A stretch of 64,000 bases of DNA from Hirudinaria manillensis (lineage: Eukaryota; Annelida; Clitellata; Hirudinida; Hirudinidae), in the NCBI GenBank assembly GCA_034509925.1, contig CM067529.1:2704501-2768500 (forward strand). The letters are read 5' to 3'. The translations under genes and the position numbers were made by a program. This document shows, one piece after another, positions 37,201 to 50,052 of this stretch. The notes below the pieces were generated by a model. That model saw only the letters and a list, made by a program, of their open reading frames with translations, had not been told where the DNA came from and made no database searches. Position 1 is the stretch's first letter. Each line of letters starts with the position of its first letter.

Positions 37201-40200
37201 TTGCTTGCTCTGTTACTCAATTATCTCGATTAATCGTATAATTTTATATATATTTATATTTCTTATGTTAACGAAGTAACATGGGATTTGTCAGATGTTT
37301 GATGATGAAAGTAGCTTCACAAAAAAATAGAATCTATAATTATTATAATTATTTCAATTATTATAATAATTATAATTCCAGACCTGGTTACTTTGGCATT
37401 CATCAATCCATTGAAGGTTGCATGAACATTTCCTAATTGTTGAGGCTGGTAAACATTCTCAAACATTTGGTTCATGGGAGGGCTAAAAATAGAGTGTTCA
37501 TGAATATTTATAAAGAACACGAAAAGCCAAAAATCCCGATGGAGGCTGTTATAAGGAGGCAACAATCCTACTTATGTCAGCAGCTTGTAGGAAATGCAAA
37601 CATTTATTGGAACAGAAATAAAAAAACAAATATATATACATATATATATATAATAAATATTGAAATAACTGAACATAATAATATTAATATTTATAAAATA
37701 TATAATCTAATTACAATTACAACCTAATTATAATTTCACACTATGAAACACAACAACCACGTAGCACTAAAAAAAAACACCCCAACAACAACAACAATCA
37801 AGCATCAGAAAAAAAATTAAACTTTATATAAATAAATAATGCCAAATGAATTAGTCACTCATCCTCCTCCTCCTCCCCCTCCAGCCACAGCCGTTGGAGC
37901 GGAACCACTAACCTGTCTGCATCTCTGGAAGGCGCCGATCCCGCCTGGAGGTCGGAGTTGATGAAGTCGAGGCTCTCGTGGGAGCTTCCGCTGTCGCTGT
38001 CAGGGCACGTGCTGTTGAGGTGATGATGATGATGGTGGGGACTTCCGGACGTCTGCTTGACGGTTCGTCTGCTCAGAGTGGGGGAGTTGTCGCTGGACGT
38101 CGTTTCTGGAGCACTGCTGTCCACGCTGGCCATGCCTGGTTAATTATTAAGTTATTAAGTGATCGTTAATGACAATAATAATAAATGATTTTCTAATGAA
38201 ATATTGTCAAGGAAAAGATAATTTCGTGTGAATTACTCTAGAAGCAATAACAGCAGCAACAACAAGAGTGGATTTCCAACCGATGGATGGTTTCTTGACA
38301 GTCTTCAGGTTGGTGCACCTGAACTTGGCCTCCCACTCCTTGTACTTGCTCCTGCCGTTCAGATCGTCGTCTGTGCCCGTGAAGTCGTCGTCGACGGCGA
38401 CGAAGCGGTTCTTGTCGGAACTGGCGGAAAAAGGGAAGAGGAGGTTGAGAATTACTGAAGAACGAAGGGAGGAACGACGAAAGAAAGAAAAGACCGACCT
38501 TTGTGGGGTCTGCTGCTCGGGATCGTCGTCGGGGAACGCCTGAGTCGGTTCCGAAGAGCTTGAGGCGGCGGCTCGGTCGACGCGACTCGACGGAGCTGAC
38601 TCGTCACGCTTCGAGGAACCGCACTCCAACGCTTGATCCTCCCCCGACCGCGTCTTCTCGTAGACTTCGTCCTCAACGTTCTGCACGAGCGCCCGAGGAC
38701 TGCCTTCCCGAACCTCGTCTCGAGGGGACCGGAAACAGGAGGCTGACGGGGGAGGTGGAGGGGCAAGGATGCCCGGTTTTGTCTTCTTGGTGCCATTAGA
38801 CAGGGGTTTCGTAGGAGCTGTCGAGCAATGGCTGCCCGTCGAAGCCGTTTCCGTCGACAACGACGGCAGGGGGGACGTTCCGTTGACGGGGGGCAACGTC
38901 GACGGAGGCAGGTTCAGAGCAGTGGATGACGAAGAAATCGTCGATGATGACGACGACGACGGAGAAGACGAGGACGACGTCGCCGTGGCAGCAGGAGACT
39001 CGTTCAGGTAGGCGTACCAGGGTGGAGGGGTTTTGTAGAGTTGGTGTACACCCCTGTCCAATATCTTGTCCATCACCTGGATAACAAACAACATTGCAAA
39101 AGTAGCTTTTGATTTTTTTTTTTGAATATGCAAATTTATTTTTATTATTTGTATAATTATTTATTATTATGTTTGTAGAATGAGAGCATTGTAATTATGG
39201 CTAGAGGTTGTTATTTACAATATCACAACATCACGATTTGTAGCCATTTAAACACAGACTCGAGCAAGTTTGGCAGGATCGTCCTTGCAGTGAACGAGAA
39301 GGGCGATGGCCAGTTCACCCCTTTGTCTCCTCAGACCTTCGCAAAGTAACGGATGCTCGGCCTCAGACACGTTTGCCTTCAGCCCTGGGAATTCAGGAAT
39401 AGAAATTTCTTGACAAATTCACCAAAAAACAAAAAAATGTTTTTAAACAAATCACAAAAAGGGCACAATTATTTTCAGATTCTACTGGAGTTCTATAGCA
39501 CAGAAATTAGACGTCTCATTTGCTCCTCAGACTGACGAGATTCTTTTAAAACTCGAAGCAATTAATGCATCAACCTTTCCTTTTTGTTTCCTTTGGCAAG
39601 GATTTAAAAAAAACAAAAAACTAAAGGAAATCTCCTGACACGAGACATTTGTTAAAAATGTCAAAAACGAAAAATATTTCCGGCTTTGAAACATCGAGAT
39701 TTAAAACGCGTGTCACTGAGAAATCTCAGTAACGTCGGAGTTTCACAAACCCAGGGCTATGACGGCCGCTTCAAATCCGAGCTTTTCGTCAGCTGATGTT
39801 GTCAGGACCGTCGTTCCTGGCTTGTTTCCTTAAAACGACGATGAAAATGGTGATAAAATAATTATTTCAACCAATGATCGAGCATCAGGGATGCAGCCCA
39901 TCACAAGATGGATTCTGCAAAGGACGCGATAACAGTAGAAAATGTGCAGAGCAAAGGTCGTTCGAAGCTCTCACCCGATAGACAGAGTGAGTCGAAAATG
40001 AAAGCCGCTAGAGTGATCGGCAGCATGGCCTCTCCTCTGGACTTGATCCTCCCGTCCTTCAACTTTTCCGCTCGGTCGCGAATGATGTTCAATTCATCGG
40101 ATGTCAGGGGAATCTTCTTCAACTGATTTGCCAGTTCTGACTCCTGGTAGGCCAGTTTCACCTGGTCGATTGGAGTGGCTCGGATCAGTGATCATGTAAT

Positions 40201-42379
40201 CTCCGAGTTGGTGATGAATGCATGCACGCACGGTTATTTATTACTCGAAGAATAAATTGGTTATTAAATGATTTATTGATGGCATCCACTTTACAGCTAT
40301 TATGCTATATTTTAATAAGCTTATTTTAGATTCAAATTTATTTTGACTAAATGCAATAAATCTACTTTTAATTAAAATTATAATCACCACCATAATAATA
40401 AGCATGATCATCATCAAAACCACCTCCAGTTGTTTGGTCGGGGCAGGGGGTCTGTTCATCTCGAGGGCGTAGATTCCAATCTTGAAGGCGATGAGGTTGT
40501 TGTGCGGATTCTCGAGAAGAACCGAACATAAAAAGGAGGCGTTGGCCAGCATTTGGAAGGCCGGATTGTTGGCCTGCATCTTCTTTCGCTTGTCTGAAGA
40601 AATGAAAACGAAAACACGTCCAAACTTTGCCATGAACCGGCTAACGAACGCCACATGCCGTTCCTCCATCACCCCTTGCCTCCCGAAGTGCCCGAAATAA
40701 CATCGTGTGTTGAGAAACCATATGCAACTACATCAATAATTCAACACCTAATCTGGCAGTCACCTGACTGAAATTAAATTCAGAAACAAAATGGCTCCTC
40801 TTTGTTGCAATTTCTATCATCTTGCTAACAACAACAACAACAACGTGATATTCATGTAAACAACTAGTGTTAATCATGTCATATCAAGTTTCTTTAAATA
40901 TAAAATACATATCTTCATTTAATTTCAAATTATTTAAATAAAAAATACAAAACAAAAATCAAGCCTCTCTCACCACTGGTATCACTGCTGACGTGTTTCG
41001 CTGGATCGAACGCCTGGCAGTTCGCCAGCATCTCTTCCGCAAGTTCCCTGGCCAATTCACTGGCCTCGGACAGGTGGCCGTGAGCGTACAGTGCCTCCGC
41101 AACTGCAAACTTGATCTGAGCAGACGACAAAACGACGGCTCCGTCATCCCTCCCGTCGTAAGAGGATTAGGGACGGAAATCATTCATAAAGCTCTTTATG
41201 CGTTTACGTGCTCAGAAGGGATGATGATGATGGTGGTGATAATGATGAAGGTGGTGGTGACAGAAAAAATAAAATAAGCTAAGAGTCGTACAAAGATGTC
41301 ACATGACATTCAAATATTGAATGCTTGACATCACGTGCCAACTGTAGAATGGAGACGTGCAAATCAAAGACTAGCAAAACATGATTTCATAAATCATAAA
41401 TTATTTATTATAAATTATAATTTATGGCCAATGACAGCCATTTTGGTCTCTTTTTTTTTTTTTGAAAGTGGAATGAAGGAAAGAAAAAAAAAGTCTCACC
41501 TCCTGCATTCCCATCGCCTTCCTGATGTCGGCAAAGTAGGACTGGTCTGCAAATTGTGATACCTGCAGAAAATATTTTTTTTAAATATTTAAAAATAAAA
41601 AATATAAAATAATTTCCTCCTTTTTGTTGGAATTACCATTTGCATTTCCTATTGCAAAGAGGCATCACAAAGAGGATTGAAGCCGGGTTTCAGTGACGCA
41701 GAAAACATCATCACGCACCCGACGAAATCAGCTTTGCTTTTTAATAATTTTAAAATAATAACAACAACAACAACAACAATAATAATAATAATAAGCCTAT
41801 TTTATATCATCTCAAAAGCATAAACATGAAAGCAATTAAGGCAAGCTAGCTTATTTATAAAGCACTTTCTTCCACTTCCTTATGAACGTCTGGAAGAACA
41901 GAAGAAGCAGAAACGAAACCGCGTTCGGAAAACGTGCACCGACCGTGACGTTGGTGGACGACAGCTCCTCCATTTCCAAGAGGTGAGGCTCCCCATTGCC
42001 ATTCCCCTCTGCACCCTTGAGTGGGTAGGAGGAAGAGAGACTGTTGAGGAAGAGACAGGAGGGATTGCTGCTGTCCTTGTTGTTGTTGCCTAAAAATAAA
42101 AGTCAGGAAATTAATACAATGCTGTGACTTCAAAAGACAACTCTGCAACTTTTTTTCACAGAAATGACGACAAAGAGATGTAAACTGGGCGAAGCAAATT
42201 CATTGGCTGGCAAAATGGAATTCATCTCCTCCCGTTAGAGGTAACAATAAATAAATAAATAAATACAAATAAATAAATAAATAACTAAATAAATACAAAT
42301 AAATAAATAAATTATACCAGCATTAGGATCACAATGTTTGGGTTAAAATTTCCACCTGAAACTCTACATGAAGGAAGGA

Positions 42380-42411
<32 letters not shown>

Positions 42412-45400
42412 AAAGGAAAGATCCACGAAAAGATGCTACTCAATGTTGTCATGGCAACCGACGGTGGCAATTAAGTAAATTACAATTTTTGAAGCTTTTT
42501 AAAAGTATTTCTGCACGATAAAGGCAAAGAAATTCTAAATTAAATTTCATTCCAATTAGGAGAATTGAAATTCCAGACATTTCTATTTAATTTCTATCTA
42601 ATTGGTATTAAATCAAATTCTAAATAAAATTGTCTGGAAAATTAAAAGGAAAAAATACATATTTCAATAGGTACAAAACTAATTACCTACATAAGTAACC
42701 AAGTAAGCAATAGAATTTACAAGCGAGGCCAAAACCTTTGGCATGGACGATCTTCAGAGTCTCCCCGTCGCTTCTGATCTTCATGAGCGACCTCACCCAA
42801 AATGGCGTCTTCTGCTGGGACATGACGACGGCGACGTCGTCGTGTTCGTCCTGCAAGTTTGGCGGCTTCAGGACGTTCCAGTCGAGCAGGCAGGCCTCGA
42901 AGGCGGGCTTGAAGCCTGGAAAGGCCTCCATCTCGTCCTTGCCGTAGAATAGCTGGCCTCTGTTCCTGCAGTAGAGCTTCTCTAGCGAGTTGACGTGGTA
43001 GTCTCTCAGCTGCTGCGCCAGGTCGTGCTGCTGGGTGCTGGCCAAGGACGGGTTCAGAGTCGCCAGACGCCACAAGGCCACCAGCTCGTCGCAGAGGCTA
43101 GAGGCCGCGTGCTGGGTGACGGAGCTGCCGGCCTGCCCGCTGCCTCCCCCTCCCGAAAGTCTAGAGGGATTGGACTGGTAGTAATGGTGGCTGTTAGGGT
43201 GGTGTTGAGAGTGGTAGTTGGTTATCATCTTGTTGTTGTACCACCAGGTTAGAATCTGCAGTCAGATTAATCATAAAAGCGATCAACATTCACGAGACAA
43301 TATAATTTATGAAATAATTTATGCATAATTTACGAAACGACTCCGCCCTGAAACGAGTTGCGAATAAATCGAGCGAAATTAAAGCACATCATGAATAATT
43401 AATTTCAACATTTGTCTTGCCTTTGGAGACAATGAACTGCAGATGATTTATTAAAGTCATAAATTTTAATAAACGCACGCACGCACGCACGTGCAACGAT
43501 GAAGCTTTAAGCTTGGAATAAGCATTGAAGTAAATGATGTGCTTATTTATTTGCTGAGTCATTCTTTCTAAATTCTGAAAAGGAGAAAATAATAATAATA
43601 ATAATAAAAAAACATCTGAAATGTTCAATCAATCAATCAATCAATTTCAGAGGTTTAAGATTTTTTTTTCTTTTGATTTTAAAAATTAACTGCCAATTAT
43701 TTTCTCAAAACATTTGCAATCTGCAATCCTCCTTAACAAAGACTGACAGCCCAAACATTTGCCAAACAAAGTGCATTGGAGCCTTAAAAACAGCCTCTTG
43801 TGACTGTCAGCCAATGGCTGTTTGAAATTAACCAGACAACAAAAACAACAACAACAACAACAGAAGCAACAACAGCCAACCAAAAACAGCGGGGTAGGGA
43901 TGGACGGACGGAAAAATGAAAAAAGGCCGAGAGAACAAAAAAAAGGAACGAATGAAAACGAATCATCATCCACCACCCACCATGTCGCACTCGAGAATTT
44001 CTTCCGTGAGGATCTCCAGGAGAGGAATGGAGTTGCTGTCGTGTCTCTTGAACATCTCCCTGATGATCAGCAGCAGATTCCAGATGCCCTCGGGTTCCCT
44101 GCCCCTCAGAGGCCTCAGCAGGGACTGGTATTCGGTGGCGGCAGGAGGGGAGTTGCTCGAGAGGTAATTGACATCACTACAAGAGTTCAAAGGTCACATA
44201 CTGAGTCAGAGGGGAGAGATGGTCAGAGAAAGAAAGAGTGGTGTTGAAAAACATATTTTTTGATCAGATAAATTACAATCAATGAAGTAGTTACTAAAAC
44301 ACAAAAGATGACTAAGACAAAATAGGTAGTGTTGATGATGATGATGATTACAAGTATAAAGTTGGCAGTGGTGATGATGATGATGATTACAAGTTCAAGG
44401 TCAGTGATCACCTGAGAACGACAGGTGAGGGAATGCAGAACTTCACCAGCGTCTTCTTTATGTTTTCATGGAGAGCTGCCTCGTCCAAGCACCAAGTCGT
44501 CTGCTCTGTTGCGGAGGGACCTGCTGTCGGATCTGCACGAATAAAATGCACCGTCGCCATCATCATCATTACCACCAAATCACTACTACCATCATCACCA
44601 ATATCGTGATCAGCTAAAATTACAAAATCGACTTTTAGAATCAAACGCTGCCCAGTCGAAATTGATGGAATTAAAAATGGTTTGTAAGCACTTTTTATAA
44701 AAAAGTTTTAAAGCAATCTAAATTATTGATGGAAAAATGTTGCTGCCCCGAAATTGTTTTTAAAGTCAAAGTCCAAAACGTCAAACAAATCGCGGTCTCG
44801 AGCAGTTCTATCGACCAACTGACATTTGAATGGAAATTTTAATCTCCATTTCGACAACAATTATTGTTATTATTATTATTATTGTTATTATTATATAAAT
44901 TACTATTGTTGCTACTATTATTAAGCAGTATTATTATTATTATTATTATTATTAATGTTATTATTAGAGAAATTACTAAGTATTATTATTATTATTATTA
45001 TTGTCTTTAATATTAATATTATTATTATTATTGTCTTTATTATTATTATTATTATTATTATTATTGCCTTTATTTCTTACCTGGTGCTCCGCTTACTGTG
45101 TTGATGTCATTCCTTTGAGAAGATAGTTCGTCCAATAACCTTTGAGCCGTCGGAAGAAACTAAAAAAAATTCGTCTGAAACTAGTAGGGGATACCAGTTG
45201 TTATTGTTGTTATCATCTTACAATACCATCTTCCTCTTTATCATCATCATCATCTTCTTCATCATCATCATTGTCATCATCATCATGGTCGTGCTAAAAA
45301 TAAGAAATGCGAAAACATGTGCCGTACGTGTTGAGGCAGTTCACTGATGAGGTATTGAGCAAACTTCTGAAGTTGGTCCCTTCCCAAACGAGACAGTGAT

Positions 45401-48400
45401 TCAGAGACTGGGGCTCGCAGGCAGACACTGCTGGACTGAGCGGGAAAATTATTAATTAAAATAGTTAGTGATCAAAGTATCCATTATCAGAAATAATTAC
45501 ACCATTACCACTGTTATGCATGTATCTTAACTGAGGCTTAACTCATCAAAGGAAAGTGGCAGAATTGTCCATCAAAAAAATTTGGAATTTTAAAATGTAG
45601 ATTTTAAGTTGCTAGGTGCTAAAAAAAAATAAACATTTATAGACCATGACAAAGCAATTTAGTAAACAATTTAACCGTTTAAAATGGTACGCATAAACTG
45701 CGTAACGTTTTCCTAGGAATGCAAATGAGAGCATAAAGCAGCCCGGAGATGCTTGCCGGGTTTAAGGGTCGACATAAACAAGCATCCGACGGCTTCCGCG
45801 GAAACCGTACGCGGCGGTGCCATAAAAACAAATTCCTAATTTGGAAACACCTTTTCGGTCCTCCTGCGAGATTCAAAGGTGGAAAGAACTGCGATAGGCC
45901 TCTAACCATGTTTACGACGTCAGGAGGCAGCTAAGCCGGCACTTATTTGCGACGGCGATATAAAAATTCAAATCGCCAAAAGTCAATTTTAAAATAATAA
46001 AAATGAAAAAAGAAAAAAAAAAGAGGAGTTACCTCCCTGAAAAGTATTGAAGGCTGTTTCTTTATTTTTTTTTTTTAGGGCAGACTTAATAATCCCGAAC
46101 GAACAAAGCGTGGAAAGGCAAGGATTTCGCACATGTTTCGCAAGGAAAGGAATAAAGACAAAAGCGTGGCAAAGAATGATTTATACTTTCCAACGATGAA
46201 CCATGAAAGAGCCAAGTTAGTGAGAAAGTCAACTTTTGAAGAGAGAGAGATTACAAGGAATTTTCACATTTTAAAACTGTCTAAGAATTTTTAAGATGAA
46301 AAATAAAAAATAAACTTCCAAGACAGGAATAAATTTACAAGTTAAAATAGAAGCTGGCAATAATTAAATTAAATTGAATCTGACAAATGTCAAGAATACC
46401 ATAGCTTTAATAAATATTTATCGAATAATTTACTTGAATTTATAAAAATAAGTAGTTAAATCCACAAAAGCACAGAAATATGTTTTCCATGCTCAACTTC
46501 TGGTCGGAAAGTCCCGTCAGAGTTGGGAAAAATGTAAAAAAATTGCCAGGAAACATGAGGCAACTGGATTGGGATCAAAAAGGGGGGTTTTAAGAAGTAA
46601 GTTCAAGAAGTATCGCCTGCCAAGAGATAAGGAGGAAAAGCAAAATAAAAACTCAAAAAGTGCTAGAAAAAGGTTGAAAAGCACTTTGATAAATGAAATA
46701 CGTGCATTCATGGCACACTTTGACTAAATTTGAAGAAAGATTCATTAAAAAGAAGTCAGCTCCAGACTCTGAAAAATTCAGGACTACAATCTTTAGAAAC
46801 CGATCGATGCTGATGATGATAATGGTAGGATACAACAGTGATGATGATGATGGTGCCAGATATGGTTGTGATGATGATGATGATGATGATGATGGGGAGG
46901 ATGAGGAGAGGAGGAGGAGGAAGAGGACAAGGAGGAAGGCAAAAAAAGATAAGTGAAATCAAGTATCAAGCCACTTATGGTTGGAAGCAGCAAAACTCAA
47001 GGCCAAAGAAAAATACAAGAAAGAGAAAATAAAGACAACTTGAAGTAAAAGACTGGCAACATTTCTATCAGTACATTTCTATCAGTACATTTTCTAACAG
47101 CTTATTAGATTAAGCCAAATTAGATCAAGAAAACTCTAAACACAAAGCTCGACTCTGGATTGCCTCGCAAGTTACAGTTTGCAATGTCGCATCAGGGCAT
47201 AAAATAATGATTGGCCTAAGCACCTCAAAAACTCTTGACTCATAACTAATGATGCAGATTAATGCTTGCTTAATCGTTATGGCTATTAAGGTTGTATGTG
47301 AAACAAAAGCACATCTAACATATAACTACATAACTACATAACTGCATAATGTGCCGAGTCCAAATCCATCTCAAATCATTCAATTACATGATGACTTTGG
47401 TTAACTCTTCAGTTTCACACTAACCACCAGATTATGTTGTCCTCTTGTAGTTCATTTATTAACAGGTATGCATAAGCTCGTATGACCTATGAGTGTACGT
47501 ACACATCTGAGCCCACAAAGTAGGCTGTAACTGAGTACAAAAGTACAAGCATCTGTGCTTACCACCCAGAATTAATTGCTAAAAAAAAATAAATAAAACT
47601 CACCTGGTGAATTCTAAAGAGACAGAGGGCAACCACGTGGGAGCACCAGGACGCCGTGCTGTTGCAGGTACAGGTGCACGAGGTTATGTGGCGGCGGTCG
47701 AAGGTCACGGCCACGCTGTAAGGTCCCTTGTTGAAGTGGGCGGGAGTTACCGAGCCACTCAGATGGAAACCTGGAACAAGGGGGAGAGTAATCGATGGAT
47801 CGTAAGGACGGACAGATGAACAAAACTCGTGATTGACAGAAGGCACAGAAACGAAGATCTCTCTGGCCGGCATTTGAGGTGCAGTCGGGGTGATTATGTG
47901 CCTAATGTATATTTTGCAAGATATAACACAAAAAATAAATAAATAAGTAAGTAGGAATAATGAAAACATGATAAGGACATAAAAAGATATTATATTTTTA
48001 GTATTAAAAATGATAAAATATATTTTATTAATAAATGGTGACTTGAAAGTTGGTGAGGAATAAAGGCATAACAGGTCTTTCAACTGAAGACATTCATTCA
48101 AAGTTAAAATATAACCAATAACCACTCTTGTGTCAAGCAAACCTTTTTGATTTATGAATGAGGAAGGTTTTTTGCCATGGCAAAGCCAGGGCACATAAAG
48201 GAAAAAATAAATAAATTTCTAAAAAAATAATTCATTTATGACTGCAGCAGTTTTTATAAAACCAAGGTTGTAACAGTATGTCTGTGCCAAACACATACTA
48301 CAAATCCACACCTAATGATCCCAAATCTCATCCATGCTTGACTCAAAATTGCAACAAGAACACTAGGCTCTGTCTACAATCTGTTATGTTCAATTATCTT

Positions 48401-49848
48401 TAAGATAAGAGTGTTTTTAATTTACAACTGTTGCAATATTCTTCACAAAACCAAACAGCAACCATTAGGAAAATGTTTCAATTGATTCTATTTCTCTTGG
48501 TTTGTTTTTTTTTAAAGAATCATCCTCATCTTGGAAGATCGAGCTAATTTTCTGCATCTTTAATCCAATGCCAAAATGCATCAATGCTAAAAAAACCAAG
48601 CAATGGCAAAGCACTATTCTAAACTAACCAATTTGTAGGACATCAGAAATGCATTTGGTCTTGTAGTGAAATTCTCCTTTCACAAACTCGTCTGCACTTC
48701 CATTCGCCAAACATGAGTACAATCTGCAATTTTATAAATTAACAAATAACGATTAACAATCACATCATCGACTTCAGCTCGTTGATGACGCCGTTTGCAC
48801 GTCCCCGTCATCAGGTCAATATCCAATTTCAAATAACCTTGTCTGTTTTTGAAAGTAGCCTCATTTCTCAAGACTTGCAGATGAACATGCTCCAGTTAAT
48901 TATATCTATTCATTTGCATAACTTGGTTAACTAAGCCCTTACTTTCAAGTTTTACTTCAATTTCTTAATTGGACCACTCAGCCTTGCTTTGCTTTCTTGA
49001 TACAAATAGATTCTCTATCTCTCTATCCCTCTCTTGAAAACGTTTTACATCCTTGAGTTATTTTAAGCTAAATTGCTTTGCAGTAAATACTAGTAAATGC
49101 AATATTGACAAGAATGCAAACTTAATGTCATGCTTGGATACTTTGGCTAACATAGCTTAAAATGTTACCAATTAAAATAACAAAAATACTTGATTTTGAT
49201 GAAATTGTTTATCAATCAACATATTTTGAAACATGTTATATACATTCCTCAACCTTATGTCATCTTCATTTTCTGGGAAACTCCAGAAAGCAATCCTGAC
49301 CTGGAGTTGTTCAGGAATGGGTGGATAAAAATGCTCAACAACCTCAAAAGGAATGTAACAGGCAACTGCTTTTGCAGTGAGTTCAACCAGAGAATGTAAC
49401 TGCACATCTACAAACATCAATAAACTCCATGACACATTGATTTGCATTATGTCAAAAACACAATAATTTTTTCTTAGCATTTCCTCACAACAATGTGCCT
49501 TATATTTTGGTAAAGGTATTGCTTAAAAGGCACTCATATATCTCATATCAAGTAATGATTTTATCAAAAAGATAAATTAAATATTTTCATACCACCACTT
49601 TTCTGCTGATTAGGAAAAACAGAAGCCACCAAAGAAGCGGTAAGAGTTGATGGAAAAAATTGGACGCTAAAATTTCCAGAAACTGGTGCATTTCCTAGAC
49701 CATTATTGGGCTTCCTCCAACCTCTCCAATTGTTGCATAAACTCTCCGGTTCGCTAATCCACGAACAAAACGAGTCATCTTCAAACCTATCGCTGTCTTC
49801 AAAAGAATATCTGTCCCTGTCCTCTTCCCAGTCAAAAAGCAAATCCAT
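34281..49848 (-). CDS. ZSWIM8: ZSWIM8 (EBAX-1/Dora), substrate receptor of a cullin ubiquitin ligase, complete
   Basis: ZSWIM8 is the receptor that targets Argonaute for destruction in target-directed microRNA degradation; worm EBAX-1 also clears misfolded guidance receptors. I joined 26 minus-strand exons: 49593-49848, 49254-49407, 48629-48723, 47604-47770, 45328-45435, 45081-45159, 44412-44532, 43981-44176, 42721-43255, 41944-42089, 41500-41562, 40974-41115, 40424-40593, 39975-40161, 39751-39828, 39260-39384, 38499-39076, 38281-38420, 37913-38135, 37384-37482, 36797-37140, 36345-36663, 35568-36207, 35088-35394, 34641-34818, 34281-34485. They sum to 1,884 codons in frame (human about 1,837). 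Landmarks: FEDSDRFEDDSFCSWISE start; BC-box region LVELTAKAVACYIPFEVVE; SWIM zinc finger CxCx6CxH (C202, C204, C211, H213); LRPLRGREPEGIWNLL; VKLAYQESELANQLKKIPL; MASVDSSAPETTS; PNQPSEALAHFMFELAKT; and the end LKRSKSCKKDLWQRIVGLLN. The exon-9 donor is uncertain (42721 or 42736). Confidence 0.97.
34856..34930 (+). repeat. 25-bp minisatellite, three copies
   Basis: Three tandem units beginning GACATTTTATCACA, with one base difference and a diverged end, in a ZSWIM8 intron 38 bp upstream (in gene sense) of the acceptor of the second-last exon. A short (CA)n follows at 34941-34956. Confidence 0.9.
42245..42420 (+). repeat. (AAAT)n and (GAAA)n repeats in a ZSWIM8 intron
   Basis: AAAT tetramers at about 42245-42312 and nine or more GAAA units at about 42377-42415. 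Confidence 0.95.
44867..45068 (+). repeat. Interrupted (ATT)n arrays in a ZSWIM8 intron
   Basis: Five ATT blocks separated by short unique words; the last ends about 13 bp from the exon-6 donor. Confidence 0.9.
45650..45960. other. CpG-rich island in a 2.2-kb ZSWIM8 intron
   Basis: A sharply bounded stretch, richer in GC and CpG than the surrounding AT-rich intron (for example TTCCGCGGAAACCGTACGCG). Both strands are open here but neither frame looks like a protein. It could be an inserted element or an enhancer. Confidence 0.4.
46806..46935 (+). repeat. (GAT)n and (GGA)n repeats in a ZSWIM8 intron
   Basis: GAT triplets at about 46806-46890 passing into GGA/GAG purine repeats to about 46935. 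Confidence 0.9.
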
Positions 49849-50041
49849 TATATCATTAGAAGTCGCTTAATGGCCAAATAATCGAGTAAAGTCCTGTATC
49901 CATCCACACCAAAACCGAACCGAACAACAGCAGCTGAGCTGGCTCAAAGCGTTTTACAATAAAATTCTTTAGCACACAATATTATTTATATTTTATTTAA
50001 AACATATGAACACTATTATAATCAATACAGAGTAATTAATC

Positions 50042-50052
50042 CGCCATTTGGT
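50042..50052 (-). promoter_or_regulatory. YY1-like motif upstream of ZSWIM8
   Basis: CCAAATGGCGG on the minus strand, about 195 bp above the ZSWIM8 ATG, resembles the AANATGGCGG core of YY1 sites that often sit at start regions of TATA-less genes. Single-site evidence only. Confidence 0.25.
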
